A stretch of 64,000 nt of DNA from Diphasiastrum complanatum (taxonomy: Eukaryota > Streptophyta > Lycopodiopsida > Lycopodiales > Lycopodiaceae), in NCBI GenBank assembly GCA_029204225.1, contig CM055105.1, forward strand, positions 13,655,721 to 13,719,720, read 5' to 3'. The first letter of the stretch is position 1. Each line of letters opens with the position of its first letter. The position numbers and the translations under genes are program-made. Positions 1-11,469 of the stretch are shown in pieces. Below the pieces are notes generated by a model that ran no database searches, was not told where the DNA came from, and was given only the letters and a program-made list of their open reading frames with translations.

Positions 1-740
1 ACACCTATGGAGACAGGTCTGAAATTAAGTAGTCAAGGTGATGGTGAATCATTTGACACTACTTTATATTGTCAAGCTATTGGCTGTCTCATTTACCTAT
101 GTAATCAAGACCGGACATTTCTTATAGTGTCTCACTCATGAGTCAATTCATGCATGCCCCGATGACATCACATTGGAAAGCGTTGAAGAGGATCTTTCGA
201 TATCTTCAAGAAACAAGAAGTCATGGACTGGTTTTTCCTGCTTGTGATGATGCATGTTTGGTTGGTTTTAGTGACTCGGATTGGGGTGGAGATCAAGACA
301 CTAGACGCTCTACAAGTGGACATTGCTTTTTCTATGGAAATTCTGCAATTTCGTGGTCAAGTAAAAAGCAACCCACTATTGCTACTTCTTCTAGTGAGGC
401 AGAATATAGAGCGATATTTTCAGCCACAACAGAGTGTTTATGGCTGAGAAGACTACTTGTTGACATGAAGTTTGGCGAGCCCTCAGCCACTCTTATCTTG
501 AGTGATAGTCAAAGTGCTATTGCCATTGCACGGAATCCTATTTTTCATGCGAGGACGAAGCACATCGAGATCCATTATCACTTTGTTCGGGAGAGACTTC
601 ATGATGGCGACATTTTACTTGAATATTGTCCTACGGAGGATAATATTGTGGACCTCTTCACTAAGGCGTTGCCTAGAGTCAGATTTGAAGCTTTATGCAA
701 AGTTTTAAATTTGATACCACGTGTTGGTTTTGTTACATAG
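1..740 (+). pseudogene. Copia retrotransposon, 3' end of pol (RNase H)
   Basis: This is the RNase H end of a Ty1/Copia polyprotein, entering the window already in progress. The reading frame starts at base 1, hits a stop near 138, and continues in another frame from the ATG at 138, so one frameshift separates the last reverse-transcriptase residues from RNase H. The 200-residue part shows typical Copia RNase H landmarks: SDSDWGGD early, then STSGHCFF, SSSEAEYRA, a CLWLRRLL helix, SDSQSAIAIA, RTKHIEIHYHFVRE, and the terminal DLFTKALP. The stop is followed by a purine tract and an LTR, as expected. The protein would not be functional as read. The family assignment is firm. Confidence 0.93.
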
Positions 741-768
741 TGAAGATTTCAGTTTTTGCATTGTCATT

Positions 769-777
769 TAAGGAGGG
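769..777 (+). other. Copia polypurine tract
   Basis: A purine run (AAGGAGGG) directly precedes the TGTTAG start of the LTR. This is the usual primer site for plus-strand synthesis in LTR retrotransposons. Confidence 0.75.
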
Positions 778-1247
778 TGTTAGAAATAAATGACTATGCT
801 GAAGTTAATCCATAGGTTACTTTGACCCAAAAGGTCGAGATTTGTGTAACCATGGGTATTTAATTATTTAGGCCATCTTAAGTTTGTCTTAATTTCAGTT
901 GGACCCAATTTTGATCATGTACTGACTTGTGGGTCCTTAGGGGTGTAATTTTGTTTAGGGGCCCTATCTTGTCTTTTGGGGGTGCCCTACATTTAGTAAG
1001 TGGTTAACCTTAGGGTTTGGTGGCATTTGGCCACATCCAAGTAGAGTACTTAGATGCTCATTGTGTATTCCATTTTGAACACTTTGGCTAAGCATTGCTC
1101 TCCATTGCTCTTGTTGTTGTTTTCTCTCTCTCTCTCTCTCTCTCTTAGAGTTGGGCGCCCAGCCTCTTCTCTCTTGTTTTCTGTGGAGATTGACTGATAA
1201 CTAGATCCTGGTGACTTGACTCTTGCTTTCCTACATGCTCGTTGCAG
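778..1247 (+). repeat. Copia 3' LTR
   Basis: The LTR starts with TGTTAG right after the polypurine tract. It probably ends in GCA near 1247, where LINE coding sequence begins. It contains a short (TC)n run at 1122-1145. The right boundary is inferred from the change of content. I did not find a matching 5' LTR in the window. Confidence 0.7.
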
Positions 1248-2110
1248 GAGGTGGAATATGAAGCCCATTTACTCAAATGTCCGTTGTATTATGAGATACG
1301 GGGGAGGTATTATTGTCTCTTTCGCGATGGCTCGCATACACTTCGTAGTTTTGTCTCCTATCCCGGTGCTCGTTGCTTGAAACTTCTTGTTCATGAGATG
1401 CTTACTCTCCGTCAGTCTCATCTGCCTATACCAGATCACCTGGGATTAGACTCCCCACATCTGCTTCTCACTGGCTTCTTTCGGACTCGAGCACATGCTG
1501 ATGACTTCGACGATGAGATTCCTATCCTTGTGCCACCGCGGAAAAAGCTCAGATGCAGTCGCCACTTGCCTCCATCAGGGCCCACTGTACACTCCACTCA
1601 GCAGACACTCCACACTTACTTTCGCTGATATGTACTTATTCTCCACCTGGCCCGGGTTGTGGGCATTGGTACTTTTTCTGTAATTCTTTTGTTATACCTG
1701 GCCCGGGTTGTGGCCTTATTTCACTTCTGCTTTGTTCTACTTTCATTCGTAGCTAGTTTACAGCATTTTACGGCCACATCCTCCCATGGATGATGCTCCC
1801 ATAGTTGCTTGTACATATTTTCTTTTTGGTCTTATGACCCACGGGTGCCCAAAAGACGTTAATTCGTAGCTAGTCTCCTCCGCAGAGCATGTGGTTAAGC
1901 TCTTGCATTGTACCTTCGCAAGCTGGTGGTCAAGCTTGGATATTTCTTCTTCTTAGAGATAGCGAGATAAATATGCTAGTTTCTTGTCTTCTTCTCTTTT
2001 CTACTAGTAAATAAGTCCGTATGTGGACAATGCTCCTCACCTTTTGTACTCTCTTTTGTCTTATGTACCTTTGGGTACCAAAAGACGTTAATAATAATAA
2101 TTCTAATTCT

Positions 2111-2112
<2 letters not shown>
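1248..2112 (+). pseudogene. LINE 3' end: C-terminal pol domain and 3' UTR
   Basis: The frame from 1248 to 1628 reads as the extreme C-terminus of a non-LTR retrotransposon pol. It has a HLLKCPLYYEIRGRYY segment (the Cys/His-type motif after reverse transcriptase) and a helix rich in Leu and His. It then enters a 3' UTR with two related tail motifs: a degenerate one near 1830-1865 and a clear one at 2056-2095, where GTACC and GGTAC flank a T/G loop before AAAAGACGTTAATAATAAT. Short repeats of TGGCCCGGGTTGTGG occur at about 1648 and 1697. The 5' part of this copy is replaced by the Copia LTR. The LINE call is secure from the C-terminal motif and the short-repeat tail. Confidence 0.75.

Positions 2113-2165
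<53 letters not shown>
2113..2165. repeat. (CT)n microsatellite at the LINE tail
   Basis: About 53 bp of uninterrupted CT dinucleotides follow the AATTCT-type tail of the preceding LINE and abut the ORF1 remnant of the next LINE. Confidence 0.95.
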
Positions 2166-2168
<3 letters not shown>

Positions 2169-2270
2169 TACTATCTCTGAAGAAAAACTACGTGACTTCA
2201 AATCTCTCAATGTCCGAGTTCGAGGTGACACTCAAGATGCTATGAAAGAGGCAAAATCCTTTTTAGATAC
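2166..2270 (+). pseudogene. LINE ORF1 fragment, left of the chromovirus insertion
   Basis: This reads in frame as a LINE ORF1-type segment (ISEEKLRDFKSLNVRVRG, then DAMKEAKSFLDT). It is cut by the left LTR of the chromovirus and resumes after the right LTR at 9171 (LSFNAARLDKAWRTKKDD). The two pieces together belong to one ORF1. The insertion therefore postdates this LINE copy. Confidence 0.7.
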
Positions 2271-2793
2271 TGTTAGAATCCCCATCGTCGTGTCGGTCAT
2301 TGCTAAAGCACAAACAGGTGACGAAACTATGTTACCACCCAACCATAGAGGTACTGCCACCTCATCCCCGTGCACTGGAGCTACAGACCACCATCAAGCA
2401 AGCTCGGATCTCATGTAAGCCATGGTGTCCCATACCACCATGCCTTACCCTCGAACCTCGCCTACCTACATCTTGAGGCCTAGATACTCGTCCTGACCTG
2501 ACCACTAGTGGAAGAGCTCTTCATTCTCCAAGAGAATGAATGCCAGGTTCATGGAGATCCACCTCTATATACATAGTCCAAGCGGGTCATCTCCCTCCAT
2601 AGGAGTCACGCATGACCAACGACACGCGACAGTTGTGCACACTGACGCGGGTCTATAAAAGCGAGTCACCACGCAAAAATAAGACATTGACACGTGGCAC
2701 CCAAAAGACCTATAGCTCCAGATCAGCGTTCCGTCCCATAACTGAGACCGTCACCTCAAGTTTCCTGTTGTGTACCCTTATGGGTGTGTAACA
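2271..2793 (-). repeat. Chromovirus 3' LTR (left copy)
   Basis: This is a 523-bp LTR with TG...CA ends on both strands (plus-strand start TGTTAGAATCCCC, end GTGTAACA). It differs from the right LTR by scattered substitutions and small indels, which implies an insertion of some age. Its plus-strand right end can fold into a hairpin around TACCCTTATGGGT. Confidence 0.92.
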
Positions 2794-2807
2794 TTCCCTC
2801 TCCCTTT
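2794..2807 (-). other. Chromovirus polypurine tract
   Basis: On the minus strand the 14 bases AAAGGGAGAGGGAA end exactly at the LTR. They overlap the stop codon of the polyprotein (TAA at 2808-2806). Confidence 0.8.
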
Positions 2808-4183
2808 AAGAGTCTCCTCCTAACAGGAGCAAGCCAGGGAGGTTCATTCTTAAATAGTCCTCTCTCTCCCAAGTGTCCTCGTCATCTGTCTTGCCTTTCC
2901 AACGTACAAGAAACTCAGAAACCAGATGGTTTCTCAATTGGTGATGATGAACGTCAACAACTTTTTCAGGTACATTAGGTACAAAGGTAGACAGATCCTC
3001 GAGCTCAACTAGTTCACCTTCTGGAATTAGAAAATCCTTCCTACTAAGTCGTTCTTTTAAACGACTTACATGGAAAACAGGATGAACCCCAACCCCAATC
3101 GGAAGATCTAGCTGATAAGTGACTGGGTTGATTTTCTTTACAACCTTATAAGGTCCGCTATATCAAGGAGATAGCTTATGGCATTTTCCCATCTGAAGTA
3201 CCTTCGAATCCTTAGGGATTTTAAGATACACCCAGGTTCCGACCTCAATATCCCGAGGTGAACGACCGCGGTTAGCATAAAATTGAGCTCTATCTTGAGC
3301 GGTTTTCATGCTTTCCTTGGCCACTAACAACATTTCTTGCATATCTTGCAGGAAATCTACTGCAGCTTGCACCTTGAGACCTTTGAGTCCGACCAAAACT
3401 GGAGAACGTGGCTGAAAGCCATACATCAGCATAAAAGGACTGAATTCGATGGCATAATGCTTAGCACTATTGTGCACGAACTCAACCAAAGGGAGATACT
3501 TTTCCCAATCAAACTGTCGAAACATATGCTCTAAGCATATCTTCCAACGTCTAGTTGACACGTTCTGTCTGCCCACCAAATTCTGGGTGATCCGAAAAAC
3601 TAAGACTAAGGGTTGTTTCAAGTTTTTCAAAAACTGCTTGCCAGAACTTGCCAATGAACTTGGAGTCGCGATCACTAACAATATCATTCGGCAAACCATA
3701 CAATCTGAACAACTTTTCAGATTGTATGGTTAGCCTGTCAACCACCACCCAAATGGCATCGTGATCACTCCGGATTTTAGGGAGTCCACCACAAAATCCA
3801 TTGAAATACTTTCCCATTTTTTTACTGGGAATTTCCAAGGGATGTAGAAGACCCGCAACTTTGAGTCTTTCTGCTTTGTTTTGTTGGCATTGTTCACAAC
3901 TTTAAACGTATGCCTCCACATGACCTTTCATCTTAGGCCAGAAGAAATTATGCCTAACAAGGTCAAGTGTCCTCTGTATGCCTGGGTGACCAGCACAAGA
4001 GTTGTCATGACACTGATGCAGGATTTGGGCCCGCAAGTCCTCCCTATCCGGGACACAAACCTTTCCCTTTCGGAAAAACAGGCCATTCCTTAGGGAATAG
4101 TTTTCAAGTATCTTATCATTACGAGATTGCTTGGGATCCTGCATCCCAAGGTCATCACTAGATCTAGAATTTCCCGTCAGCAC
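2806..4183 (-). pseudogene. Chromovirus integrase and chromodomain, broken
   Basis: Integrase would insert the cDNA copy. The N-terminal zinc-binding part is visible near 4183-3902 (HQCHDNSCAGHPG). The core appears in pieces: MDFVVDSL, VVVDRLT, then GLPNDIVSDRDSKF, and the stretch containing FGGQTERVN. A block of about 25 to 30 residues expected between VVVDRLT and the GLPND segment is missing and replaced by an inverted copy of neighbouring sequence (3694-3731). Further C-terminal there is a GPY/F-like module. It is followed by a chromodomain at about 2965-2815 with EFLVRWKGKTDDEDTWE, the aromatic-cage type WKG and TWE residues. At least three frame changes occur. The chromodomain makes the chromovirus assignment solid. 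Confidence 0.9.
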
Positions 4184-4255
4184 ATCTCAACAAAGCATAA
4201 CTGATTAATCTCTCCAATCTGACTCAAGGCATCGGCAACACAGTTCGACGTACCT

Positions 4256-5621
4256 TTACGATACGTCAAACACAAACTCCTGAATGAGTTCCGACCATCT
4301 AGCCTTACGGCCACGAAGGTCCTTGGCATCACAAATATACTTAAGGGATTGGTGATCAGTCATTACCGTAAATCTGGCACCATAAAGAGAATGCCTCCAG
4401 ATTTTAAATATGTGAATGACTGCAAAAACCTTTTTCTCATAGGTAGAATACCGAGTTTGAGCAAGATCCAGCTTCTTGCTTTCAAAAGCTATTGGTCTAT
4501 CGTCCTGATAAAGGACCGCTCCAATCGCAAAGTCGCTAGCATCCGTATCAACCACAAAGGCCATGTTATCAATGAACTTTTTCTACGGCTACATTTTTTC
4601 TTCACCCCCTTAAGAACGTTCGTCAAGGGCAATGCTATTAAAGCATAGTCCATAATGAATCTGTGAAAGAATCTTGTGAAGCCCAAAAAAGATTTCACAT
4701 CTCGAATTGTCAAAGGTCTCGGCCATTCTCATACCTTACGGACTTTGTCATAATCGATTTCAAGACCTTTATCCGATATGACATGGCCAGGTATTTGAGT
4801 TTAGTTTGGAAGAACTCACATTTCGACTCCTTAGCATAGAGCTTTTCTTGCCTTAGAAGATCCAAGACAATACAAAGATGCTCTTCATGCTCCTCAAGGG
4901 TCCGACTATAAATTAATATGTCGTCCAAATACACCACCACAAACTTTCCCAGATATGGACAAAAAATATCGTTCATCATCTGCTGGAAAGTGGCAGGCGC
5001 ATTCGTGAGTCCAAAAGGTAACACTAAAAACTCATAATGGCCATACCTAGATCGAAATCCAGTTTTAGGAACATCTTTGTTCCTAATCCTTATCTGATGG
5101 TAACCTGATCTAAGATCGATCTTGGAAAAATACTTAGCTCCATTTAGACGATCCATAAGATCATCCATCCTAGGTAAGGGATATTTGTTCTTGATGGTTA
5201 AATCATTTAACTTTTTAAAGTCACCACACAAATGTGTGCCGCCATCCTTTTTACTAACCAAAAGGATTGGTGCTCCCCAAGGGGACTTACTAGGCCGAAC
5301 ATGGCCCATCCTAAGGAGTTCTTGTAACTGCTTAGAAATTTCATCCTCTTCCTTGATGCTAACCCTGTATGGAAAAAGAGATACAGGTTGGCTTCCAGGA
5401 AGCAACTCTATCTGATGGTCAACACTCCTCTGAGGAGGTAGGCCATCAAGGAGCTTATCAGGAAAAACATTGCTATACTCTTGCCTAAGCTTGTTAAATA
5501 TTATTCCTTCAGGTGAGTTAACACTTAAGGGATTATTTACAGGCACATTCAAAGGCAAATGCGATAAATCAATATTTAGACTCTGGACTGCATGGTCATC
5601 CACATAAATTTCTTCTTTCAA
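4256..5621 (-). pseudogene. Chromovirus reverse transcriptase and RNase H, broken
   Basis: Reverse transcriptase reads from 5621 to about 4800. Visible motifs are [67 protein letters not shown] and the catalytic [12 protein letters not shown]. After frame changes near 4710 comes the connection region (FLGFTRFFHRFI), then RNase H with TDASDFAIGAVLYQ, the acidic residues at YSTYEKKVFAVI, and TDHQSLKYI. All catalytic motifs are still recognisable, so the copy is not ancient, but no single frame spans the unit. Confidence 0.95.
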
Positions 5622-5735
5622 AAAACAAAGATAAACTTTATTCCAGAATCTTTCAAATATTCAACAACTTCTAAAGCAGAAACCAAAGGATCAAAAGGCC
5701 TATTTACATCGCCTTTTAGCTCAACCAACGAGCCC

Positions 5736-7106
5736 TTATGCAAAAAAGGAAATACTATGCGACACATAATCCTTTCTCAAAGACTCGTTTTTAGAATAAA
5801 ACCATTCTTTTCCTAAGATTATGTCTACGCTATCCAAATTCATAATATGAAAATCTAGCAGTTCAACATAATCTTGAATTTGAAGCGGCAGCTGAGAAAC
5901 AAGCTGATCCCAAGCTTGCCGATCTTCCCCTGACGCCATTTTCACCACGTACAAGTGATTACTTGGCGCAGTAGCCACCCTGAGCTTCTGCACCAGTTTA
6001 GCATTTATGAAGTTATGTGTGGAACCATCATCGAAAAGAACAGTCACAGCTTGGCGTCCTACAATTCCATTCATACGAATGAGATCGTGGGGGACAAAAA
6101 CAGCTGTATTAAAACAACAATTCTTGCAACTAGTGCCATCCTTAAAAAGATAAATCAACAAAAGAAATACAAGAATTACCTGGCGCTTTAAAAGATTTAG
6201 ATTGCCCGCCAGATTTCCTTTGTTTTTTCTTTGGGCAATCTTTTGAAAGATGCCCCTTCTCCATGTAGGAGAAGCATAACCCGCCGATTCTCGCCTTGTC
6301 GTAGTCTGCGCGATCCAATTTGACGCGTTTTTTCCTGCCTTGGGAACCGGTGTCCGCCGTCTTGTCTCTGCCCCACTTCTTGAAAAATTTCTTTTCTTTC
6401 TGCTCAGCCTTGGGCAAAGTTTGCTCCTTGCGAGAGGAAAATGGGTGTCATCGAAGATTTTCGCAAAGCGAACCGCATCTTCGATTGTCTGCGGTTGATT
6501 ACGCTGCACTTCTAGCTGAAATTCTTTTGGAAGCCCCAAGATAAAATGTAACTTCAACAGCTTCGCGAATCGGGACAAGATTTCATGGAATTCCTGGATA
6601 TAGGCATCTAACGGCCTGGTACCCATTTGCACGGTGGCGAAACGCTGCCAATGCTCAAAATCATCCAACATCAGAAGAAAAGCCGTTTTAAAGGCTTCTT
6701 GAAAGGCATCCCATGTAGAAGGGGCAGTAGCCCTCTCTTTCAGATCCTGCCACCATGTAAACACCTTTCCACGTAAGAACATGAGAGTCGAGGCGATCTT
6801 CGTACTGTCAGGCGCATCGTGCATGGAAAAATGACTATTCCATCGATCTAGCCATGACAATACCACATCGGGAAGCCGGTCTTTCTTTTCACCCGAAAAG
6901 AGTTCCGGATTAAACATTGGATATACGCCAACGAACCGCGAGTGCGTCGAAGAACGCCACTCTTGCTCGACCGTGGCATGTTTGGCTTGCATTTCTAAAA
7001 TTTGGTTTTGCAGCAAATTTAGGTCCTGTACAAGCGGGTTAGTGTCTACATCAGGAGGAGGAGGTGGTGAAGACGGTCCTTCACCCGAGGGCATAGCAGG
7101 GTCCAT
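5736..7106 (-). pseudogene. Chromovirus gag and aspartic protease, broken
   Basis: The first ATG after the leader (7106) opens a gag frame with a Pro-rich N-terminus, a coiled-coil-like LQNQILEMQAKHATVEQEW, and the retrotransposon gag core with FLRGKVFTWWQDLKE and DAFQEAFK. The zinc knuckle is in another frame at 6417-6142 and reads CFSYMEKGHLSKDC. The second Cys of the CCHC pattern is Tyr, so the knuckle is damaged. A further frame gives the protease-like region with VTVLFDDGSTHNFI and ILGKEWF. The active-site triad reads DDG rather than the usual D-S/T-G. Confidence 0.9.
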
Positions 7107-8630
7107 GGCGCTCTAAGGGAGGAAGCAAAGACAAAACTGCAAGGGCAAGGTTTCACAACAAAAGGACTTAGAGAACTTGAGAGCACTACTCAAGGAGACT
7201 AAGCCACAATAAGCACCTCAATGATGGAAATGGAGCCTTTACCCCCCATCCCACTTCTTTTCCTTCCAAAAAAGCTTTGCTGGGTGGCGGGCCTTATGGT
7301 CGCCATCTAGCAAGCACATGGGCTCCTAAAACAAGTGGCATCCCCATATGGGATCCACCTACCCTCAAATCACATGGCCACCACCCTCCCTACGCCACCT
7401 CACCCAAGGGTTGCTTGGGTTATGTGCCCACCCACGTTTTGGGTCACCGCCTTGACCTCATGGCCTTATGGCCCAAAGGCACACCTAAATCTCCTCTAAG
7501 GCTTGACCTTAGACTTAGGAGAAGGTGTTGGTACAACTATACGTTCATGAGGAGGAGGTGGAGGAAAAAACTTAAAATCTCCTCTCCAAAAGTGAAAAGG
7601 ATGAAGGATTTGCCATTTTTTTTGTATGTGCAAGTGGAAGATTACAAGGAGGTGGATTAAGCCCAAGAAAGAGGCTAAGAAAAATAAGAAAAAGGGCACA
7701 CAGGTCTGTACTTGTAGCAAGTACAGCCTGCAAGTACAACTGTGTACTTTTATTTTATTTCCCCCCCTTTCTTCAAAATTTTGTTGAAACAAATTCAAGG
7801 TTTACAATAGCTTTTATGTACCAAAAGCTTATTTACAAAGTTTGAAACCAAGTTTTATATCTTAGTATTAAAACTTTGTAAACTTGTATAACCTTTATGT
7901 TAAAAGTTAAACATTAAAACCTTTGAAACAAGGTTTCAAAGTTTATAATGTACTTTAGGAGTACAAACAGCTTTCAATCACGTTCAACAAGGAAGGCTTC
8001 AATTTTGAAGTTTACGTTGACCAACCAATGCCTTAACCTTCTGGTTTACGTTCAAGAAACCAAAGCTTTATTAGCTTTGCAAACTTCATCAGAAGTTTCA
8101 GGTGTAGTGTACTTATGAAGTACAAAAAAGCTTTACAAACCAAAAGTTAAGGCACTTGTCAAGAGTAGTTATTATTAATAGGTAAAGAAAGCTCCTCTAA
8201 CATGCTGATTCCTGAGAGTCTCGCAGGCTAGAGCGGCTACCAAGGAAAAAATAGCACGAAAATCCTAACGTTGTACGGTACATGTAACCTGTAGGCAGGC
8301 GTGCGGGTGCCCGTGGAATTTTTTTTTTTTTCGAAATTTTGCATTAAACAAAAAGTTTGAATGAAAAAAAAAATTTCGATTTCCAAGTTCCAAATCGGCT
8401 TTTGAAGTTTTTAAAACCGTAAAAATTCAAAAAACCGACTACTACCACCATAGCTAGCAAAGGTGGTTTATTTTCAATCAAAACGACCTCGGATTGAGAC
8501 AAACCAAAAAGAAAAGTTGTTCAGTTCGATTCAACGAAACCAACTAAGCCTTCCAAAAACATAAAGTAAAAGCTTAAACCAACCAAAAACGTAAGTTAGA
8601 ACGATTGCCCCTTATTCACAATGATCGATG
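7107..8630 (-). other. Chromovirus 5' leader, no coding signal
   Basis: About 1.5 kb lies between the primer binding site and the gag start. It has no protein-like frame. It contains purine- and pyrimidine-rich runs and loosely repeated AAGCTTT and AAAACTTTGTA words around 7800-8160. I see no gene in it. Confidence 0.6.
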
Positions 8631-8642
8631 GCTCTGATACCA
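8631..8642 (-). other. Chromovirus primer binding site (initiator Met tRNA)
   Basis: The minus strand reads TGGTATCAGAGC, the usual complement of the 3' end of plant initiator methionine tRNA. It starts two bases inside the 5' LTR. Confidence 0.9.
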
Positions 8643-8644
8643 AC

Positions 8645-9170
8645 TGTTAGAATCCCCATCGTCGTGCCGGTCATTGCTAAAGCACAAACAGGTGATGAAC
8701 GCTACGTTACCACCCAACCATAGAGGTACTGCCACCTCACCCCCGTGCACTGGAGCTACAGACCACCATCAAGCAAGCTCGGATCTCATGTAAGCCATGG
8801 TGTCCCATACCACCATGCCTTACCCTCGAACCTCGCCTACCTACATCCTAAGGCCTAGATACTCGTCCTGACCTGACCACCAGTGGAAGAGCTCTTCATT
8901 CTCCAAGAGAGAATGAATGCCAAGCTCATGGAGATCCACCTCTATATACATAGTCCAGGCGGGTCATCTCCCTCCATAGGAGTCACGCATGACCAACGAC
9001 ACGCGGTAGTTGTGCACATTGACGCAAGTCTATAACAGCGAGTCACCACGCGCCAATAAGATATTGACACGTGGCACCCAAAAGACCTATAGCTCCAGAT
9101 TAGCGTTCTGTCCCATAACTGAGACCGTCACCTAAAGTTTCATGTTGCGTACCCTTATGGGTACGTAACA
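8645..9170 (-). repeat. Chromovirus 5' LTR (right copy)
   Basis: This 526-bp partner of the left LTR starts TGTTAGAATCCCC and ends GGGTACGTAACA on the plus strand. The end forms a near-perfect hairpin, GTTGCGTACCC / GGGTACGTAAC, around TTAT. Confidence 0.92.
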
Positions 9171-11469
9171 AATACTATGTTGAGTTTCAATGCCGCTAGA
9201 TTGGATAAGGCATGGCGAACCAAAAAAGACGATTCTACTCTCATTATCCGTTTCATATCAAAAGAGGAACGAACCAAAATATTGAGACTCAAATTAAAAG
9301 GCACACAAATTTTCTTGGATTAGGATCTTACCTATATCCAAGTTCATGAACGCAAGAAAATTTTTCAGGAAGCTAAAGCATCAGGACGTTTTGTTGTTTA
9401 TCGAGATGGGCAGGTTCGGTATTTGGATCGAGGGTCATCGACTTCCGGCGCCTAGGAAGTTGGGGCTCTCGGGCGTGGGAGTAGCTCGAGACCCCATCCA
9501 TTTCACCCATCCATTTCATCCTCACCTTCGTATCAGGCTATGGAACTGTAATGGCTATCATTCTTCATCAGCAGCAGGAGATTTAGCAGACTTTATCGAC
9601 AGGGGGATATTCTTCTTTTCACAGAGACTCATGAGAGTCAATTTAGGGGACTACCGGAGTTTCAGGGCTTCAAATGGTTTTCCGTTTTTCGCTCAGAAAC
9701 TAGATCTGTGCAGGGCAGAGGTTCTGGTGGTATAGCATGCATGCTTATACAGGGATTCATTACAGCCTATCATTGATTTGGTTCGACGGGATGATCATAC
9801 ATGTTACCTATGGCTTCGACTTCTTGGTTGGAGTATTGGGCTTGATAGGGATTTGTATTTGGCAGTCTGTTATTTTCCTCCAGAGTCCTCTATTTTTGCT
9901 GATAGCATTGGTTCTCCATATGCCGATCTCTCTTCAGATATTCTTCTTTATTCTGAACGTGGTTACATACTTCTGGCTGGAGATTTCAACGCCAAGACCT
10001 CATCTAGACAGACAGAGTTTCATATGATTACTGACGACCCATTGAGGATACACGCCATGGATAGTATGGATATGGGGATTGACAGGATATCTGCTGATGT
10101 TGGTGGCCTGGTCTCTGCATGTGGGGAGTATTTTCTTCTATTGGGTGAGGCCCACGAGCTTGCCATTTTTAATGGCTTATCTTGTTGGCCGACTTCTGGA
10201 GACTATACCTGCCACCCCCATAGTGGTGGACATAGTGTTGTGGACTATTTTATGGGGTCACCATCTCTTATACCCTTTCTATCTGACTTTACTGTTTCTC
10301 CCACCACATTATCTGACCATTCATTTCTTTCCATTAATTTGGACTCAGCGTTAAACCTCTCTCCTCCTAATCCTTCTCATATGGAACGCGCCCCGGTTTA
10401 CAAGTTTAATAATGCTTGCAATCATCTCTACCAAGATCCATACTCCGTAATTTTCCATATGATAGCCCACTCCATTCCCAGGCATCTTTCCTTACTATAG
10501 CTCTTCATATTGCCGCCTCTATGGCCTTCCCAGCCAAACATCATAAGAAATCCACGTACACAAAGTTTCGTCATCCTCACCAACCCTGGTATGACGATAT
10601 ATGCAAACAGCTTCACCTTCAAGTCAATCCTGCACAATTCCCCCACCTTCGGCATCTCAGACGTCTATATAGCTATACTTGTCGTTATAAAATATATACG
10701 AATCTTCCGAAGGGAAACACCTGGTGGATCTTCTTTATAGCTCCTCATCTGGTGCTTTTTGGCGTGAGTTTATTCCCCGTGCCCCACCCCCACTACTAAG
10801 AGATTTACGTAGTTGGACTGAATATGCCACCTTACTTTATACTTTTCCCATTGATCCGATTGTTATATTTCCCCGTCCCTCCACTTTCTCCTTTTTTACT
10901 CCTACCATGGTCTCCCTTGCCATTGAGAAACTGAAGACCCACCGTGCTCGGTATGTCGAGGATCTGGAATCCGAACTCTTGATTCATGCTACTGATATTC
11001 TCTCACCTATTTTAGCCTCACTCCTTAACCAGGCCGTCATCTCTGGATTTTCCCCTACATGGTACTAACATCATCCATCCCAACCACGAGAGTGGTGACC
11101 CTATGAAACCGGACAACTATCGTACCATTATGATTGGGCATGTTGTGGCTAAACTCTATGGTACTATCCTTCAGTCAACGGTTAGTTGTGAGGTAGAGAC
11201 ACAGAGGTTACATGCTTTGGGTCAAGCTGGCTTCAGGAAGCAACACTCTACCTCTTACGTCCATGTCCAGTATGTGGGATTCGGAATAATTCCTGACATG
11301 GATAGCCGGTCACTCCAGTGCATGTGGTTATATATGCCTCGTCATTCTGGACTTGGTCGGTAAAGTAATTAATGATCATATGAGGGCCCAGACCTATAAT
11401 TGGACATAGGAGCACTTGCACGGTGTCTGACTGCTATAATGCAAGAATAGGAGGTCAATTGCTATTCCA
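9171..11469 (+). pseudogene. LINE: ORF1 end, AP-endonuclease and start of reverse transcriptase
   Basis: This continues the LINE interrupted by the chromovirus. ORF1 ends near 9440 after a segment with LIIRFISKEERTKIL. The ORF2 endonuclease starts near 9530 with LWNCNGYHSSSAAGDLADFI. After a frame change it shows LYLAVCYFPPESS, the catalytic LAGDFNAK near 9975-10000, a VVDYFMGS segment, and the terminal SDHS with the catalytic His. The linker to reverse transcriptase (LAIEKLKTHRARYVEDLESELL) lies near 10915-10980, and the RT start near 11100-11260 (NYRTIMIGHVVAKLYGTIL, GQAGFRKQHSTS). Further RT motifs are absent and the copy is cut by a Copia LTR. Stops and frameshifts make it inactive. Confidence 0.85.

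Larger units (their letters stand above)
2271..9170 (-). mobile_element. Ty3/gypsy chromovirus, nearly full length, nested in a LINE
   Basis: A 6.9 kb element lies in minus orientation. It has two similar LTRs (2271-2793 and 8645-9170), an initiator-Met-type primer binding site inside the right LTR, a polypurine tract inside the left LTR, and, in minus order, gag, protease, reverse transcriptase, RNase H, integrase and a C-terminal chromodomain. Flanking five-base sequences are GATAC on the left and AATAC on the right, a target-site duplication with one mismatch. Several frameshifts and an integrase lesion mean no intact polyprotein remains. Order and domains match chromoviruses, whose chromodomain is thought to steer integration towards marked chromatin. 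Confidence 0.93.
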
